DNA of 64,000 nucleotides from Bacteroidota bacterium (GTDB lineage: Bacteria; Bacteroidota; Ignavibacteria; Ignavibacteriales; Ignavibacteriaceae). Shown piece by piece: positions 18,215 through 26,749 of this stretch (within the stretch, counting starts at the first letter, position 1; each line of letters begins with the position of its first letter). The notes below the pieces were generated by a model. It ran no database searches. It saw nothing but the letters and a program-made list of their open reading frames with translations, and was not told the origin of the DNA. The stretch lies in NCBI GenBank assembly GCA_021815405.1, contig JAKAGV010000012.1, positions 112,335-176,334 of the forward strand, written 5' to 3'. Position numbers and translations under genes: made by a program.

Positions 18215-20128
18215 TTACTTGAGAAATATGAGCTTCTTAGATTGCTTAAAACTACCGGCTTCCAAGGTATAAAAGTATATTCCGCTGGGTAGATTTGCTG
18301 CGCTGAAGGTCACAAAAAAATCACCGGCAGATTTTTCTCCATTTACCAGCGTCGCAACTTCTCTTCCAAGAATATCAAACACTTTTAATTTTACAAATGA
18401 ACGTTCAGGTATCTGATATTCAATTATGGTCGATGGATTGAACGGATTGGGATAGTTTTGCGAGAGCATAAAAGTTTTTGTTAGCGGATTCGCATTCTCA
18501 TTCGAAACCGAAGTAATAGATTGAATCGGGCGCAAAGTAGCTGTGTATTCTGTTGTTATTGCCTGGTAAGTGTAACCGGTTAAGCTTGTGGTAGTATCTT
18601 CGGTTACGTTTACATTATTATAGTTGATATAATAGGTATCGCCGGATTGCATAAAAGATGCACCGGACTGACCGTCATGAAAGTCTGCGCTTTGTGAAGT
18701 TTGCTGGTTGATGGTATAAGTATGAGATGGAGTAAAATCACGATCGCAACCACCACTGCTATTTACCGTTCCGCCGGGCTCGCCCCAGGTATCTGTTGAG
18801 CCGCTATATATAAATGGAATGTAAAAACTAAAAGTATAAACTTTACCAGGTGAGCCGCTAGGATTATATTGAAACTGACCCACAGTTTGTTTATTTATTT
18901 TGCTCTGGTCTACAATCCCGTTGTAGGTTTCATCATCAAGAAGATGGTAATCGTCGCAATCGCTGTTTTGGTAGGAAGCGGACTGCATATAGAATTTTGT
19001 TTTAAACATTTTCCCCGTAACGGCACCGGAATCTGCGGTGAAAGAAAATACATTCGCCAGAGAAGAATAAAATCCGTACCCGGGAACAGAACCGAATGCG
19101 GTGTATACATCCGCCCAGGTGCCTTGATCCCACTTGATACTATTTGTGCCGTCAACAGAAAAGAAGTCGGTAAATCCTGCCAATCTTATCTTCAAAACGA
19201 AGTCAAGTTCATAAAGTGTCTTAGTATAATATTGAGTTGAGTCCACGGCATTTACGTTTCCGGTTAAAACAAAATTCTGACTGACTACATTTTCCGTATC
19301 TTTCGAAACAGTTACCTCGTTATCCGTCTCCGCAGAAATAACCGACACACCTGCGCTGCTACCGGCGGTGAATGAAACGTTCGCCTGACCGTTTCCATCG
19401 GTCTCAACCTGCGCAGAACCGACCGAGCCGCTGGAAGATTTTACTTTTACCTTACGGTGAGAAAGCGGATGACCGTCATAATCAGATGCCTTAATTGTTA
19501 CGTTGATATTTTCATTCAAAGCAGTTCGCGTTTTGGATGGAAGAATTGTTATCTGAGGATCGATGCTTAAATTCGGATTAGCTTCGCGGATCTGTTTTTG
19601 ATAATTTCGAATGATAGTAATTAATGGAAGAAGAGCCGAGACCGCGTTCGATGCCGCTGTTTTTATGCTGACGGTATCGGTTGAAGAAAAATTAGCAGTG
19701 CCGCTGTCGATAATAGTTTTTGTAAAAGCATCTTTCAAATAAATTGTTAATGTATAGCCGTTGCTGCCTCCGCCGATGGAACTAACAATGTAAAATGCTA
19801 CCCCGAACATTGCCGAATCTGGCGACGGAGTCCAGTTTCCCGCCAATGAATAATCGTTGCTGCCGTTGCCGACATTACCGAAGGCATATAAATCAACTTG
19901 TTGGGTTGTAGTGTCGCTTATAATTGCCTGGATTAAGAAATGGGAAAAAGATTGAAGCGCCGGACTGGTAATGGAATTGCTATCTGTCGGCGAAGTGCTG
20001 CAATCGAAAAAGGCAACCCGTGGTTTTTTCAAATCGGAAATATCCTGTGCGCGAACGGAACTATAATAAAATATTAATTCGAAAGTTATTAAAGAAAAAA
20101 ACATAAAAGCCGCGTATAAATTTTTCAT
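18215..20128 (-). CDS. Secreted protein with Ig-like domain and type IX secretion sorting domain
   Basis: 637 residues: N-terminal signal peptide (ending VRAQD), a domain with FFDCSTSP and TLTIYLKDA strands at 30-180, a bacterial Ig/invasin-like domain at about 200-285 (NINVTIKASDYDGHPLSHRK, GQANVSFTAGSSAG), a large beta-rich middle part, and a C-terminal domain at about 555-637. The last contains LSQNYPNPFNPSTIIEYQI, VFDILGREVATLVNG and SGIYFYTLEAG. This is the type-A C-terminal sorting signal for type IX secretion, abundant in Ignavibacteria. It would be exported across the outer membrane and processed at the surface. A shared palindrome lies 118 bp upstream. Confidence 0.88.
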   Translation of the reverse strand: MKNLYAAFMFFSLITFELIFYYSSVRAQDISDLKKPRVAFFDCSTSPTDSNSITSPALQSFSHFLIQAIISDTTTQQVDLYAFGNVGNGSNDYSLAGNWTPSPDSAMFGVAFYIVSSIGGGSNGYTLTIYLKDAFTKTIIDSGTANFSSTDTVSIKTAASNAVSALLPLITIIRNYQKQIREANPNLSIDPQITILPSKTRTALNENINVTIKASDYDGHPLSHRKVKVKSSSGSVGSAQVETDGNGQANVSFTAGSSAGVSVISAETDNEVTVSKDTENVVSQNFVLTGNVNAVDSTQYYTKTLYELDFVLKIRLAGFTDFFSVDGTNSIKWDQGTWADVYTAFGSVPGYGFYSSLANVFSFTADSGAVTGKMFKTKFYMQSASYQNSDCDDYHLLDDETYNGIVDQSKINKQTVGQFQYNPSGSPGKVYTFSFYIPFIYSGSTDTWGEPGGTVNSSGGCDRDFTPSHTYTINQQTSQSADFHDGQSGASFMQSGDTYYINYNNVNVTEDTTTSLTGYTYQAITTEYTATLRPIQSITSVSNENANPLTKTFMLSQNYPNPFNPSTIIEYQIPERSFVKLKVFDILGREVATLVNGEKSAGDFFVTFSAANLPSGIYFYTLEAGSFKQSKKLIFLK

Positions 20129-20245
20129 TTGTATCTCTTCTTAATGGTTGATTTTATTCGTTATGATTTTTGTCTCGTATCTTTTCTGTATTGTGAAAGG
20201 TTCGCATTCAGCAGAGGCAAAATAATTTTATGAGCGGGTTATAAC

Positions 20246-20265
20246 AACTACTCAATTGATTAGAT
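20246..20265. promoter_or_regulatory. Candidate operator palindrome, copy 2 (upstream of the type IX cargo gene)
   Basis: AACTACTCA-AT-TGATTAGAT, arms matching copies at 16753 and 20993 with two changes. It lies between the NarL-type regulator and the cargo gene and is oriented like the other copies. Confidence 0.5.
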
Positions 20266-20284
20266 TTTAGAATGGAATGATTAG

Positions 20285-20929
20285 CTACACGATTTTATTC
20301 TTTAATACTTTTGCAATCGCCTCGGAGCGGGAGTTGACATGAAGCTTAACATAAATATTGTGAAGGTGAAACCTGACCGTATGAGTTGAAACAAAAAGTT
20401 TTTCCGATATTGCTTTGGTGCTGTGTCCGTCAATTAAAGCTTCAAGCACTTCCTTTTCTCTTTCGGAAAGAAGCGAAGGATTTGTCTGTACGGCTGTTGC
20501 CTGAAAATACTGTAGAACTTTTCTTGCTACTTCACCGGAGAACGGCGCACCGCCTTCGTAGGCTTCACGGATCGCTTCCAATAATTTTTCAGCGGGGCTT
20601 TTTTTAAGCAGATAACCAACGGCTCCGCCGCGAAGAGATTGAAATATTTTTTCGCTGTCGCTGTAAACCGTAAGCATCATAACTTCTACGGTCGGATAAG
20701 CAGACTTAATTTCTTTTAAGCTTTCAATACCGGATTTTCCCGGCATTTCAATATCAAGCAGAAGAATGTCCGGTACATCCTCTTCAATTTTTGATATGGC
20801 ATCATCGCAGCTACGATAAGTTGCAACGCACTTAAAGCCTTCGGAATTGTTTAGAAGCTTTGACAGGACTTCGCGGAACTCTTCGTCGTCATCTAATATT
20901 GCAACACGGATTATTGGTTTACTTTTCAT
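20285..20929 (-). CDS. NarL/FixJ-family response regulator
   Basis: 214 residues: receiver domain with acidic pocket DDDEE near the start, phospho-acceptor Asp in LLLDIEMPG (about residue 58), Thr in MLTVYSD and Lys in LLKKSP. Then a C-terminal LuxR-type helix-turn-helix (LSEREKEVLEALIDGHSTKAI, STHTVRFHLHNIYVKL). It lies 83 bp downstream of the 1034-residue sensor kinase in the same direction and is its likely partner. One copy of the palindrome sits 64 bp before its start and two others before the cargo and OmpA-type genes, so it is the prime candidate to bind them. Confidence 0.93.
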   Translation of the reverse strand: MKSKPIIRVAILDDDEEFREVLSKLLNNSEGFKCVATYRSCDDAISKIEEDVPDILLLDIEMPGKSGIESLKEIKSAYPTVEVMMLTVYSDSEKIFQSLRGGAVGYLLKKSPAEKLLEAIREAYEGGAPFSGEVARKVLQYFQATAVQTNPSLLSEREKEVLEALIDGHSTKAISEKLFVSTHTVRFHLHNIYVKLHVNSRSEAIAKVLKNKIV

Positions 20930-20992
20930 TGAGCAATTTTCATAAGTGTAAATTTGAGCCGGTCAATCATAAAAACACAATTCAATATTATC

Positions 20993-21012
20993 AACTAATC
21001 ATTTGAATAGTT
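20993..21012. promoter_or_regulatory. Candidate operator palindrome, copy 3 (upstream of the NarL-type regulator)
   Basis: AACTAATCA-TT-TGAATAGTT, one mismatch from copy 1. It fills the space immediately after the sensor-kinase stop codon and before the regulator gene, compatible with autoregulation. Confidence 0.55.
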
Positions 21013-24000
21013 TTAAGTTTTAACCGGCAATTTAATAACAAGGCATGTCCCAACTCCACGGCGGGATTGCAGTTCAAAATTTCCGGAAAGATCTTTAACG
21101 TGCTTCTGAATGTTAAATATTCCTCTTCCGTTCTTTACGATCTTAGGATCGAATCCTATTCCATCGTCTTCAATAATTAGATTTATGCTTTTACTTTTAA
21201 CGGATAACATAAGACGAATCGTTTTGCATCCGGAATATTTTAACGAGTTGTTCAAAGCTTCTTTAGTAATTAGCTGAAGGCTTCGCTTTATCTGCGAATT
21301 TACTTTTACGTTTTCAATATTCATTGTTTCGATTGTAAGCTTTATTCCTTTAGCTTCGCATACCTCATAAGCAAAGTTTTTAAAATTGAAAACGAAATCC
21401 GGAAGCGAATCATATTTAGGATCGATTGACCAGATTACGTCAATCATGGAATCGACAAGATCGCGTGCAATCTTTCCTGCACGCTCTATGGAATTGGTCT
21501 TTGTATATTTTTCATCAGCGGCAGTTAAATTACCGCTTTCATTGCCTTCCACTTTTTTCTCTTCACTCAAAGCATGCTCTGATAGTATGGCAATCCTTGT
21601 TAATCCTGAGCCTATGTCGTCGTGAAGATCAGCGGCAATCCTTGTTCGTATTTTTTCTATTTCGATTAATCTCTTTATCCTCAATCTTGAGATTCCAATA
21701 AAGCCGCTAATTAGAGATATCGCCGCAAGTGCAATAAACCATCCTTGAAGATAAAACGGCGCTTCAATTGTAAACATTATCTCTGCCGGATGAATGCTCA
21801 GAAAATTTCTTCCGTTGACAGCAGCAACACGGAATGTATATTTCCCGGGGCTTAATGAAGCGTATGTTATTGAGTTTCGATTCCTAATTATGTTCCAATC
21901 TTTATCGGCATTCAAAAGCATATATTTATAGTAAACATTTTTATCTTCCCTGTTTTGGATTCCGACAAATTCAAATGTAATTGTATTCTGATCACTTTGC
22001 AGAGTTAAGTTATCCTCTACCTTTTTCTCTTTTCCGTTTATCAGCAGATGAGTAATATAAACCGGAGGCGGTAACTTTGTTGTTTCCTTTAACGGCTGGT
22101 AAATATAAATATCATGCTGACCGGCAAAACAGAGATCATTATTCCGCGTAGAGCAAACCGCGTAAAAGGGAAGCTTTGGTATTTCTTCATACAAGTCATG
22201 GGTAGGGACTCCGTCTTTATTCAACTCTTGAATCCCGGACTGTGTAGCAAGCCAGATTTTTTTGTCCGGACTTATATTGATCGACCAGACACCGTTGCTA
22301 AGCAAACCGTCATCTTTATTTATCGTTTTGAAAATTCCGTTTTTAAAGATTGCCAAACCGCCATAGCGGGTACCAATTAAAATGCTTCCGTCTTTATCTT
22401 CTCTTATTGATCTTACAGAATTATCCGGTAGACCGTTTTCGGTAGTGAAAAGCTTTTTAAAAATATTTTTACCGGAATTCTTAAAATGTAAATCGGTTCG
22501 AATCTTATCTTTGGAAAATTCCGCAAGCCCGCTGCCGTAGCCGCCGAACCAAAAGTTGCCTTCGTTATCCTGAAAAATTTCTCTTATGGAATTTTCCGGC
22601 AGACCATCCTTTATTGAATAAATTTCTAAAACTTTCCTCGGAGACGAATTATCCAAAACCGCAACACCAAGGTTTAATAAACTGCACCAGATTAAACCAG
22701 ATTTATCAACATATATTTTGAATAAAGAAGCATTCTTAAATCTTTTCTCCAAGTTTATTTTTTCTTTTAGAATTAATTTTGAATGTCGGTTAGTTGAATG
22801 AACCGGATGCTCGACATTAAAAATATAAATTTTATTATCTACTGTACTTAGATACATTAAATTATTATCGATTTTAATATAGAAAACATTTTTAAATTTT
22901 ATGGAACCGGCACTAAAAAAATTATAGATATGCCAGGCGCCGGATTCTCCTTTCCATAATTCAGCGAGACCGTTGTTGTAGGCAATCCAGAAGCAGTTGT
23001 TACGGTCTACTGCCGAAGAAGCCCACTCGGATGAATTTAATTCCGTCGGTACTTTATAAAGCAATAAGTTTTGATAAGTTAATTTTGAAATGCCTTTTTG
23101 ATTGGTCCCGATCCATAAAATATTTTCTCTATCGAAAAACAGGGAAGGGATATTATCGTCATCAAGTCCGGTCTTATTTGTAAACAGCTGAATATTTTTT
23201 TGAGAGAAAGAGTGTTTGTTTATTTTAAACAATCCGTCGTAAGTGCCAATCCATAAGTAATCGTTATTGTCTTCAATCATTGCTCTCGGAGTAAAGCCCA
23301 AAATAATTTTAGAAATACCGGAATGATTTATTTTGAACAAAATTCCGTTTAAGGCAAGGGCATAGATAGTACTGTCTTTATCCGCAATAACCGAAACAAA
23401 ACCTGATTGCCATGCGTCGGGCAGAATAATTTTATTCAATGTTCCTTTTGAAATTGAATACTTAAACAAGCCGGCTTCGCAAGCTAAAAGGATTTCACTG
23501 TTATTCAATTGTGCAAAAGATAAAACTGCGCCGGTTTTAACCGGCAAGTGGATTAAATGAACTTTATCATGCTGAATAAAATAGAAGCCGCTGTCGGTAC
23601 CGCACCAGATCTTATCTTTATAATCAAACAAAGAATTTATTGTTTTCATTTTTAGCGGTAGGTTTAAGCCGAAGGAATAAAATTTTCCGTTTTCAAACTT
23701 ATCAACTCCGCCGCCGCCTGTGCCGATCCAGATTGTTCCCGGCATTTGCTTATCGGCTGTTATGCTGAAGATTTTGTTTGAGGATAACCCGCTCGCGGTA
23801 GAATAATTCCGGAACTCCTTGCTGTCGAAGACGCTGACGCCTTCCAAAGTTCCTATCCAGATGTAGCCGAGAGAATCCTGGCAGATTGCCTCGACGTTAT
23901 TGGAAATTAATCCGTCGCTTAATTTATAACTGTGGAAGGAAAATATTTGCCCGGAAATATTTCTGCATGCAAAAAAAACAAGCAGTGCGCATATTATAAT

Positions 24001-24117
24001 TTTTAATTTAGCGGCTGTCAATTTGTAGTAAATGAATTTGGTGAAAATTGATAAGTCTGATTTATCTTGTGATAAAATTAATCCAACAAGATTAAAAAGC
24101 AAATACCGGCAAGTCAC
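21013..24117 (-). CDS. Two-component propeller sensor histidine kinase (Reg_prop, Y_Y_Y, HisKA_3)
   Basis: Up to 1034 residues. A periplasmic part of repeated Reg_prop blades (GYIWIGTLEGVSVF, GTIWIGTGGGGVDKF, NILWIGTNQKGISKL and others) forms two beta-propellers. It is followed by a Y_Y_Y domain (ITFEFVGIQNREDKNVYYKY, PGKYTFRVAAVNG), a membrane helix (FIALAAISLISGFIGIS), HisKA_3 with the phospho-acceptor in AADLHDDIGSGL, and HATPase with DDGIGFD. The start is uncertain: the frame opens with GTG at 24117. A TTG at 24019-24021 would put a clean signal peptide (TAAKLKIIICALLVFFACR) first. It probably phosphorylates the NarL-type regulator downstream. Confidence 0.9.
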   Translation of the reverse strand: MTCRYLLFNLVGLILSQDKSDLSIFTKFIYYKLTAAKLKIIICALLVFFACRNISGQIFSFHSYKLSDGLISNNVEAICQDSLGYIWIGTLEGVSVFDSKEFRNYSTASGLSSNKIFSITADKQMPGTIWIGTGGGGVDKFENGKFYSFGLNLPLKMKTINSLFDYKDKIWCGTDSGFYFIQHDKVHLIHLPVKTGAVLSFAQLNNSEILLACEAGLFKYSISKGTLNKIILPDAWQSGFVSVIADKDSTIYALALNGILFKINHSGISKIILGFTPRAMIEDNNDYLWIGTYDGLFKINKHSFSQKNIQLFTNKTGLDDDNIPSLFFDRENILWIGTNQKGISKLTYQNLLLYKVPTELNSSEWASSAVDRNNCFWIAYNNGLAELWKGESGAWHIYNFFSAGSIKFKNVFYIKIDNNLMYLSTVDNKIYIFNVEHPVHSTNRHSKLILKEKINLEKRFKNASLFKIYVDKSGLIWCSLLNLGVAVLDNSSPRKVLEIYSIKDGLPENSIREIFQDNEGNFWFGGYGSGLAEFSKDKIRTDLHFKNSGKNIFKKLFTTENGLPDNSVRSIREDKDGSILIGTRYGGLAIFKNGIFKTINKDDGLLSNGVWSINISPDKKIWLATQSGIQELNKDGVPTHDLYEEIPKLPFYAVCSTRNNDLCFAGQHDIYIYQPLKETTKLPPPVYITHLLINGKEKKVEDNLTLQSDQNTITFEFVGIQNREDKNVYYKYMLLNADKDWNIIRNRNSITYASLSPGKYTFRVAAVNGRNFLSIHPAEIMFTIEAPFYLQGWFIALAAISLISGFIGISRLRIKRLIEIEKIRTRIAADLHDDIGSGLTRIAILSEHALSEEKKVEGNESGNLTAADEKYTKTNSIERAGKIARDLVDSMIDVIWSIDPKYDSLPDFVFNFKNFAYEVCEAKGIKLTIETMNIENVKVNSQIKRSLQLITKEALNNSLKYSGCKTIRLMLSVKSKSINLIIEDDGIGFDPKIVKNGRGIFNIQKHVKDLSGNFELQSRRGVGTCLVIKLPVKT

Positions 24118-24202
24118 AAAGTAAAATAGAATGTTTCCGGACTTAAGACGTAAGGAGACTACGGTACGAAAGTAAAGGGTATTGGGTAATGCGTTAAGGA
24201 TA

Positions 24203-24235
24203 AGATACCCGATATCTTTATGACACCGGGTATCT
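24203..24235 (-). terminator. Probable terminator of the thioredoxin gene
   Basis: Perfect 9-bp stem AGATACCCG / CGGGTATCT with a 15-nt loop, 8 bp past the thioredoxin stop codon. The T-tail is weak on the minus strand. Confidence 0.55.
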
Positions 24236-24242
24236 ATAAATT

Positions 24243-24605
24243 TTAAGCTTGCACCGTCAGTAGTTCTTCTTCAATTGCCTTCTTAAGAGTTTCTTTTGGC
24301 AAAGCGCCTACTGCCATTTTAGGCTGTCCCTCTTTAGGTACAAACAGCAGTGAAGGTATGCTTCTAATTCCAAATACGGAACCGAGCTCCTGCTCGACAT
24401 CGGTATTTATCTTATAGAAATTTACCTTGCCGGCGTACTCTTTGGAAAGCTCTTCCATAACCGGCGCAACCATACGGCACGGACCGCACCACGGCGCCCA
24501 GAAATCAATTAAGCATGGAAGCTCTCCTTCGAATTTCCAATCTTTGTTCTTTTCATAATCGAAAACTTTTGTAAGAAAAGTTTCCTTAGTTAAATCTTCT
24601 GGCAT
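24243..24605 (-). CDS. Thioredoxin
   Basis: 120 residues with the canonical active site WAPWCGPCRMVAP at about 52-64 and conserved cis-proline region GIRSIPSLLFVPKEG. Thioredoxins reduce protein disulfides with electrons from thioredoxin reductase. The N-terminus (PEDLTKETFLTKVFDYEKNKDW) is slightly longer than E. coli TrxA and has no signal peptide, so the protein is cytoplasmic. It starts the redox cluster shared with DUF302, a membrane thioredoxin and a rhodanese; the cluster suggests reactive sulfur or disulfide handling rather than general thioredoxin duty. Confidence 0.92.
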   Translation of the reverse strand: MPEDLTKETFLTKVFDYEKNKDWKFEGELPCLIDFWAPWCGPCRMVAPVMEELSKEYAGKVNFYKINTDVEQELGSVFGIRSIPSLLFVPKEGQPKMAVGALPKETLKKAIEEELLTVQA

Positions 24606-24743
24606 TGTTACTCCTTATTCTTTTTTATAAATAATTTTCTTTCATTCTCCTAATCTTAATCTCTCTCTTACTCGAATTAAATCAATTTAGGACTTAGAGC
24701 CTGCTAGAGGTAGGTGAACAAAGATTAAGATTAGGACCAATCG

Positions 24744-25130
24744 CTAAACTCTTTCTAAAGCTGCAAGCAATTTTCCTTTTACTTCTTCCGCGATGGTCTC
24801 CATTTCTTTGCCCTCAAGAAGCTGCGTCATTATCATCGGGTTGAAGACAGAAACTACGCTTTTGCCTTCCTTCTCGTAAACTATAACGTTGCAAGGCAGA
24901 AGCAAGCCGAGTTCTTCCTCGAACTGAAGCGCCTTGTGTGCAATCGGCGGATTGCATGCGCCGAGTATTTTGTACTTCTTAAAGTCTACGTTTAGCTTCT
25001 TCTTTAGTGTTTCCTTAACATCAATCTCTGTTAATACTCCGAAGCCTTCTTTCTTCAATTCTTCGGTAATCTTTTCAATTGCCTGTTCATAAGGCAAGCT
25101 GACTGTTTTTGAAAATCCGTACTTCATCAT
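24744..25130 (-). CDS. DUF302 family protein
   Basis: 128 residues: YGFSKTVSLPYEQAIEKITEELKKEGFGVLTEIDVKETLKKKL (seen in two blocks) and YKILGACNPPIAHKALQFEEELGLLLPCNVIVYEKEGKSVV are hallmark stretches of DUF302. The conserved GACNPP and LLPCNV cysteines are both present. Members are frequent beside thioredoxin, rhodanese and sulfur-oxidation genes; the biochemical role is not settled. Its start overlaps the stop of the membrane thioredoxin-like gene in an ATGA, so the two are translationally coupled. Confidence 0.88.
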   Translation of the reverse strand: MMKYGFSKTVSLPYEQAIEKITEELKKEGFGVLTEIDVKETLKKKLNVDFKKYKILGACNPPIAHKALQFEEELGLLLPCNVIVYEKEGKSVVSVFNPMIMTQLLEGKEMETIAEEVKGKLLAALERV

Positions 25131-25525
25131 CTCATCTCCATTAATTGTTTTTCAATTATGTCTTGTTGTTTGAATCCGACAAATACTTTGTCTATTACAC
25201 CATTCTTAACGGCAACAGTAGTAGGAGTAGCTTTAATTCCGAAAATCCTTGCAGTACTCATGTCCTTAGAAATATCAACATCAAAAATATTGCTGTGGCT
25301 CTTCTGCAAATTTTTTATTACCGGGGTTTGCATAGTACAGGCTCTGCAGCTTGGCGAAAAGAAATAGACAAGTCCGCTTGAGCCGTTTCTTTCCAGGTTT
25401 TTAAGTTTTCCGGTAAGCCCGGAAAGCTTTGTCCCTTTTGTGCGCTTAGCAGAAAGAACCATGAAAAGCTGTAAGCCAACAAAAAGGAAAACAATACCAG
25501 CAACTATATAAACAAAAATCATCAT
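25127..25525 (-). CDS. Membrane-anchored thioredoxin-fold protein
   Basis: 132 residues: an N-terminal membrane helix (MMIFVYIVAGIVFLFVGLQLF), then a thioredoxin fold with FFSPSCRACTMQTP (CRAC in place of CGPC) and the cis-Pro loop IKATPTTVAVKNG. The CxxC indicates a redox-active protein, anchored with its domain on one membrane face. It is coupled to the DUF302 gene by a 4-bp ATGA overlap, which makes a functional partnership likely. Confidence 0.82.
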   Translation of the reverse strand: MMIFVYIVAGIVFLFVGLQLFMVLSAKRTKGTKLSGLTGKLKNLERNGSSGLVYFFSPSCRACTMQTPVIKNLQKSHSNIFDVDISKDMSTARIFGIKATPTTVAVKNGVIDKVFVGFKQQDIIEKQLMEMR

Positions 25526-25575
25526 TTATAAAATCCAGTTATAAATTCCAAAGTTTAGTAGTGTCCTAATTTACT

Positions 25576-25645
25576 TATGTCATCCCGAACTTGTTTCGGG
25601 ATCTAACGCATTTTTGAGATTCTGAAATAAATTCAGAATGACATA
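25576..25645. repeat. Compound palindromic repeat (intergenic copy)
   Basis: Outer arms TATGTCAT / ATGACATA enclose two inner hairpins: TCCCGAA-cttgt-TTCGGGA and ATTCTGAA-ataaa-TTCAGAAT. The first inner hairpin reappears inside the mod gene at 47925-47943, and the GTCATTCTGA part inside res at 49647. It lies in the 261-bp gap between the membrane thioredoxin and DUF2892 genes. Confidence 0.7.
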
Positions 25646-25786
25646 GCATTAAAGTTTCTTATAAATCAAACGTGATCTTTCTCTAATTCGGATTTAATCC
25701 GATTACGATTTTCACCTGAGGCGGATCAGCCACTGACTGAAAGAGTAAGATTAAGAGCACGATCAAAAACAGTCCGGGTAACTTAT

Positions 25787-25996
25787 TTACTCAGACTTAT
25801 CTTTATTTGTCTTAATATTTAATCTCATGTAGCATGGGCAGACTCTTGATCCGCCGGTCGCTGCCAAAGCTACTGCCACAATTCCAAGAAACACCGCCGC
25901 ACCGCCGCTTACTTGATGCGATAAAAGTAAAACCAAAATAACGACAGCCAAAATTATTCTTATAACTCTATCTACAGTTCCAACATTCTTGTTCAT
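25787..25996 (-). CDS. DUF2892 (YgaP transmembrane-like) protein
   Basis: 69 residues: MNKNVGTVDRVIRIILAVVI is the typical DUF2892 start, then two membrane helices (ILAVVILVLLLSH and AVFLGIVAVALAATGG) and CPCYMRLNIKT. DUF2892 is the membrane part of E. coli YgaP, where it is fused to a rhodanese. Here the rhodanese is the adjacent gene, 6 bp upstream, so the pair is a split YgaP-like unit. The CPCY cysteines could carry persulfide. Confidence 0.88.
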   Translation of the reverse strand: MNKNVGTVDRVIRIILAVVILVLLLSHQVSGGAAVFLGIVAVALAATGGSRVCPCYMRLNIKTNKDKSE

Positions 25997-26002
25997 AACT
26001 TT

Positions 26003-26392
26003 TTATCTTAAATTATTTCCGTTCCATTTGACAATTCCGCCTTTCATGTTGGCGGCGTTAAAGCCTTTTTTTCTAAGCTTTACAGCTGCACTTACGCTCC
26101 GGTTACCTGTCTGGCAGTAGCAGATTATTTCTTTATCCTTAAACTTGTTTAGCTCATCTGCTCTGTTATTAAGCTCATGCAGCGGAATATGGAACGAGCC
26201 TTTAATTGATTGCCTGTCGCGCTCGGTTTTTGTTCTAACATCAAGCATAATAACATTTCTGCTGCCTTTGACTTTCTCTCCGGCTTCCTGCGGTGAGTAA
26301 TGTGTTAAACCGCGAGTCTGTATTTTTTTCTTTATATAATTAAGAACGATTAAGCCGGCTAAAACCAGCAGTATTATTTGAAAAGTATTCAT
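26003..26392 (-). CDS. Membrane-anchored rhodanese
   Basis: 129 residues: N-terminal membrane helix (MNTFQIILLVLAGLIVLNYI) and a rhodanese domain with VIMLDVRTKTERDRQSIKGS and active-site loop CYCQTGNRSVSAA; the catalytic cysteine is in the CQTGNR loop. Rhodaneses move sulfane sulfur. Adjacent DUF2892, DUF302 and thioredoxin genes support a membrane sulfur-transfer or sulfide-response module. Confidence 0.9.
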   Translation of the reverse strand: MNTFQIILLVLAGLIVLNYIKKKIQTRGLTHYSPQEAGEKVKGSRNVIMLDVRTKTERDRQSIKGSFHIPLHELNNRADELNKFKDKEIICYCQTGNRSVSAAVKLRKKGFNAANMKGGIVKWNGNNLR

Positions 26393-26749
26393 CAGCTAAT
26401 TTATTTATTCAATGTTGATATTCGATTCAATAAACAAGGAAAGGTTTCAAACTTGCCTTGTTTTTAGTTAAATATGTATTATTCACCGGAATTATCCAAT
26501 TGTTCGACAGTTATACTGTCGGAAATAACTCTTGTAATAAGATTTAGTGTACGATGGTGTAACTGTCGGGCAACGAATGACAGGATTTCCATCTTCTTTT
26601 GTAGAAACAGGGTTTAAGGAAGCAGCAAGAAGATCTAAATCCAGACCGATAATGCGTTATTATATTAAGTAGAAAAAATTTTCAAGGCTAAAGCTTTTGA
26701 GAAGCGCCTAAAATCAATTAATTTTCGTACCGATTTATAAGAATTTTAA
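26393..26749. other. Intergenic region between divergent genes, two hairpins
   Basis: No gene is seen. AAACAAGG...CCTTGTTTTT (26432-26465) is a hairpin with a T-run in the plus direction, and TTCGACAG-ttata-CTGTCGGAA (about 26497-26518) is a second, near-perfect inverted repeat. They lie between the rhodanese start and the DUF1624 start and may be regulatory; promoters for both genes must be here. Confidence 0.45.
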
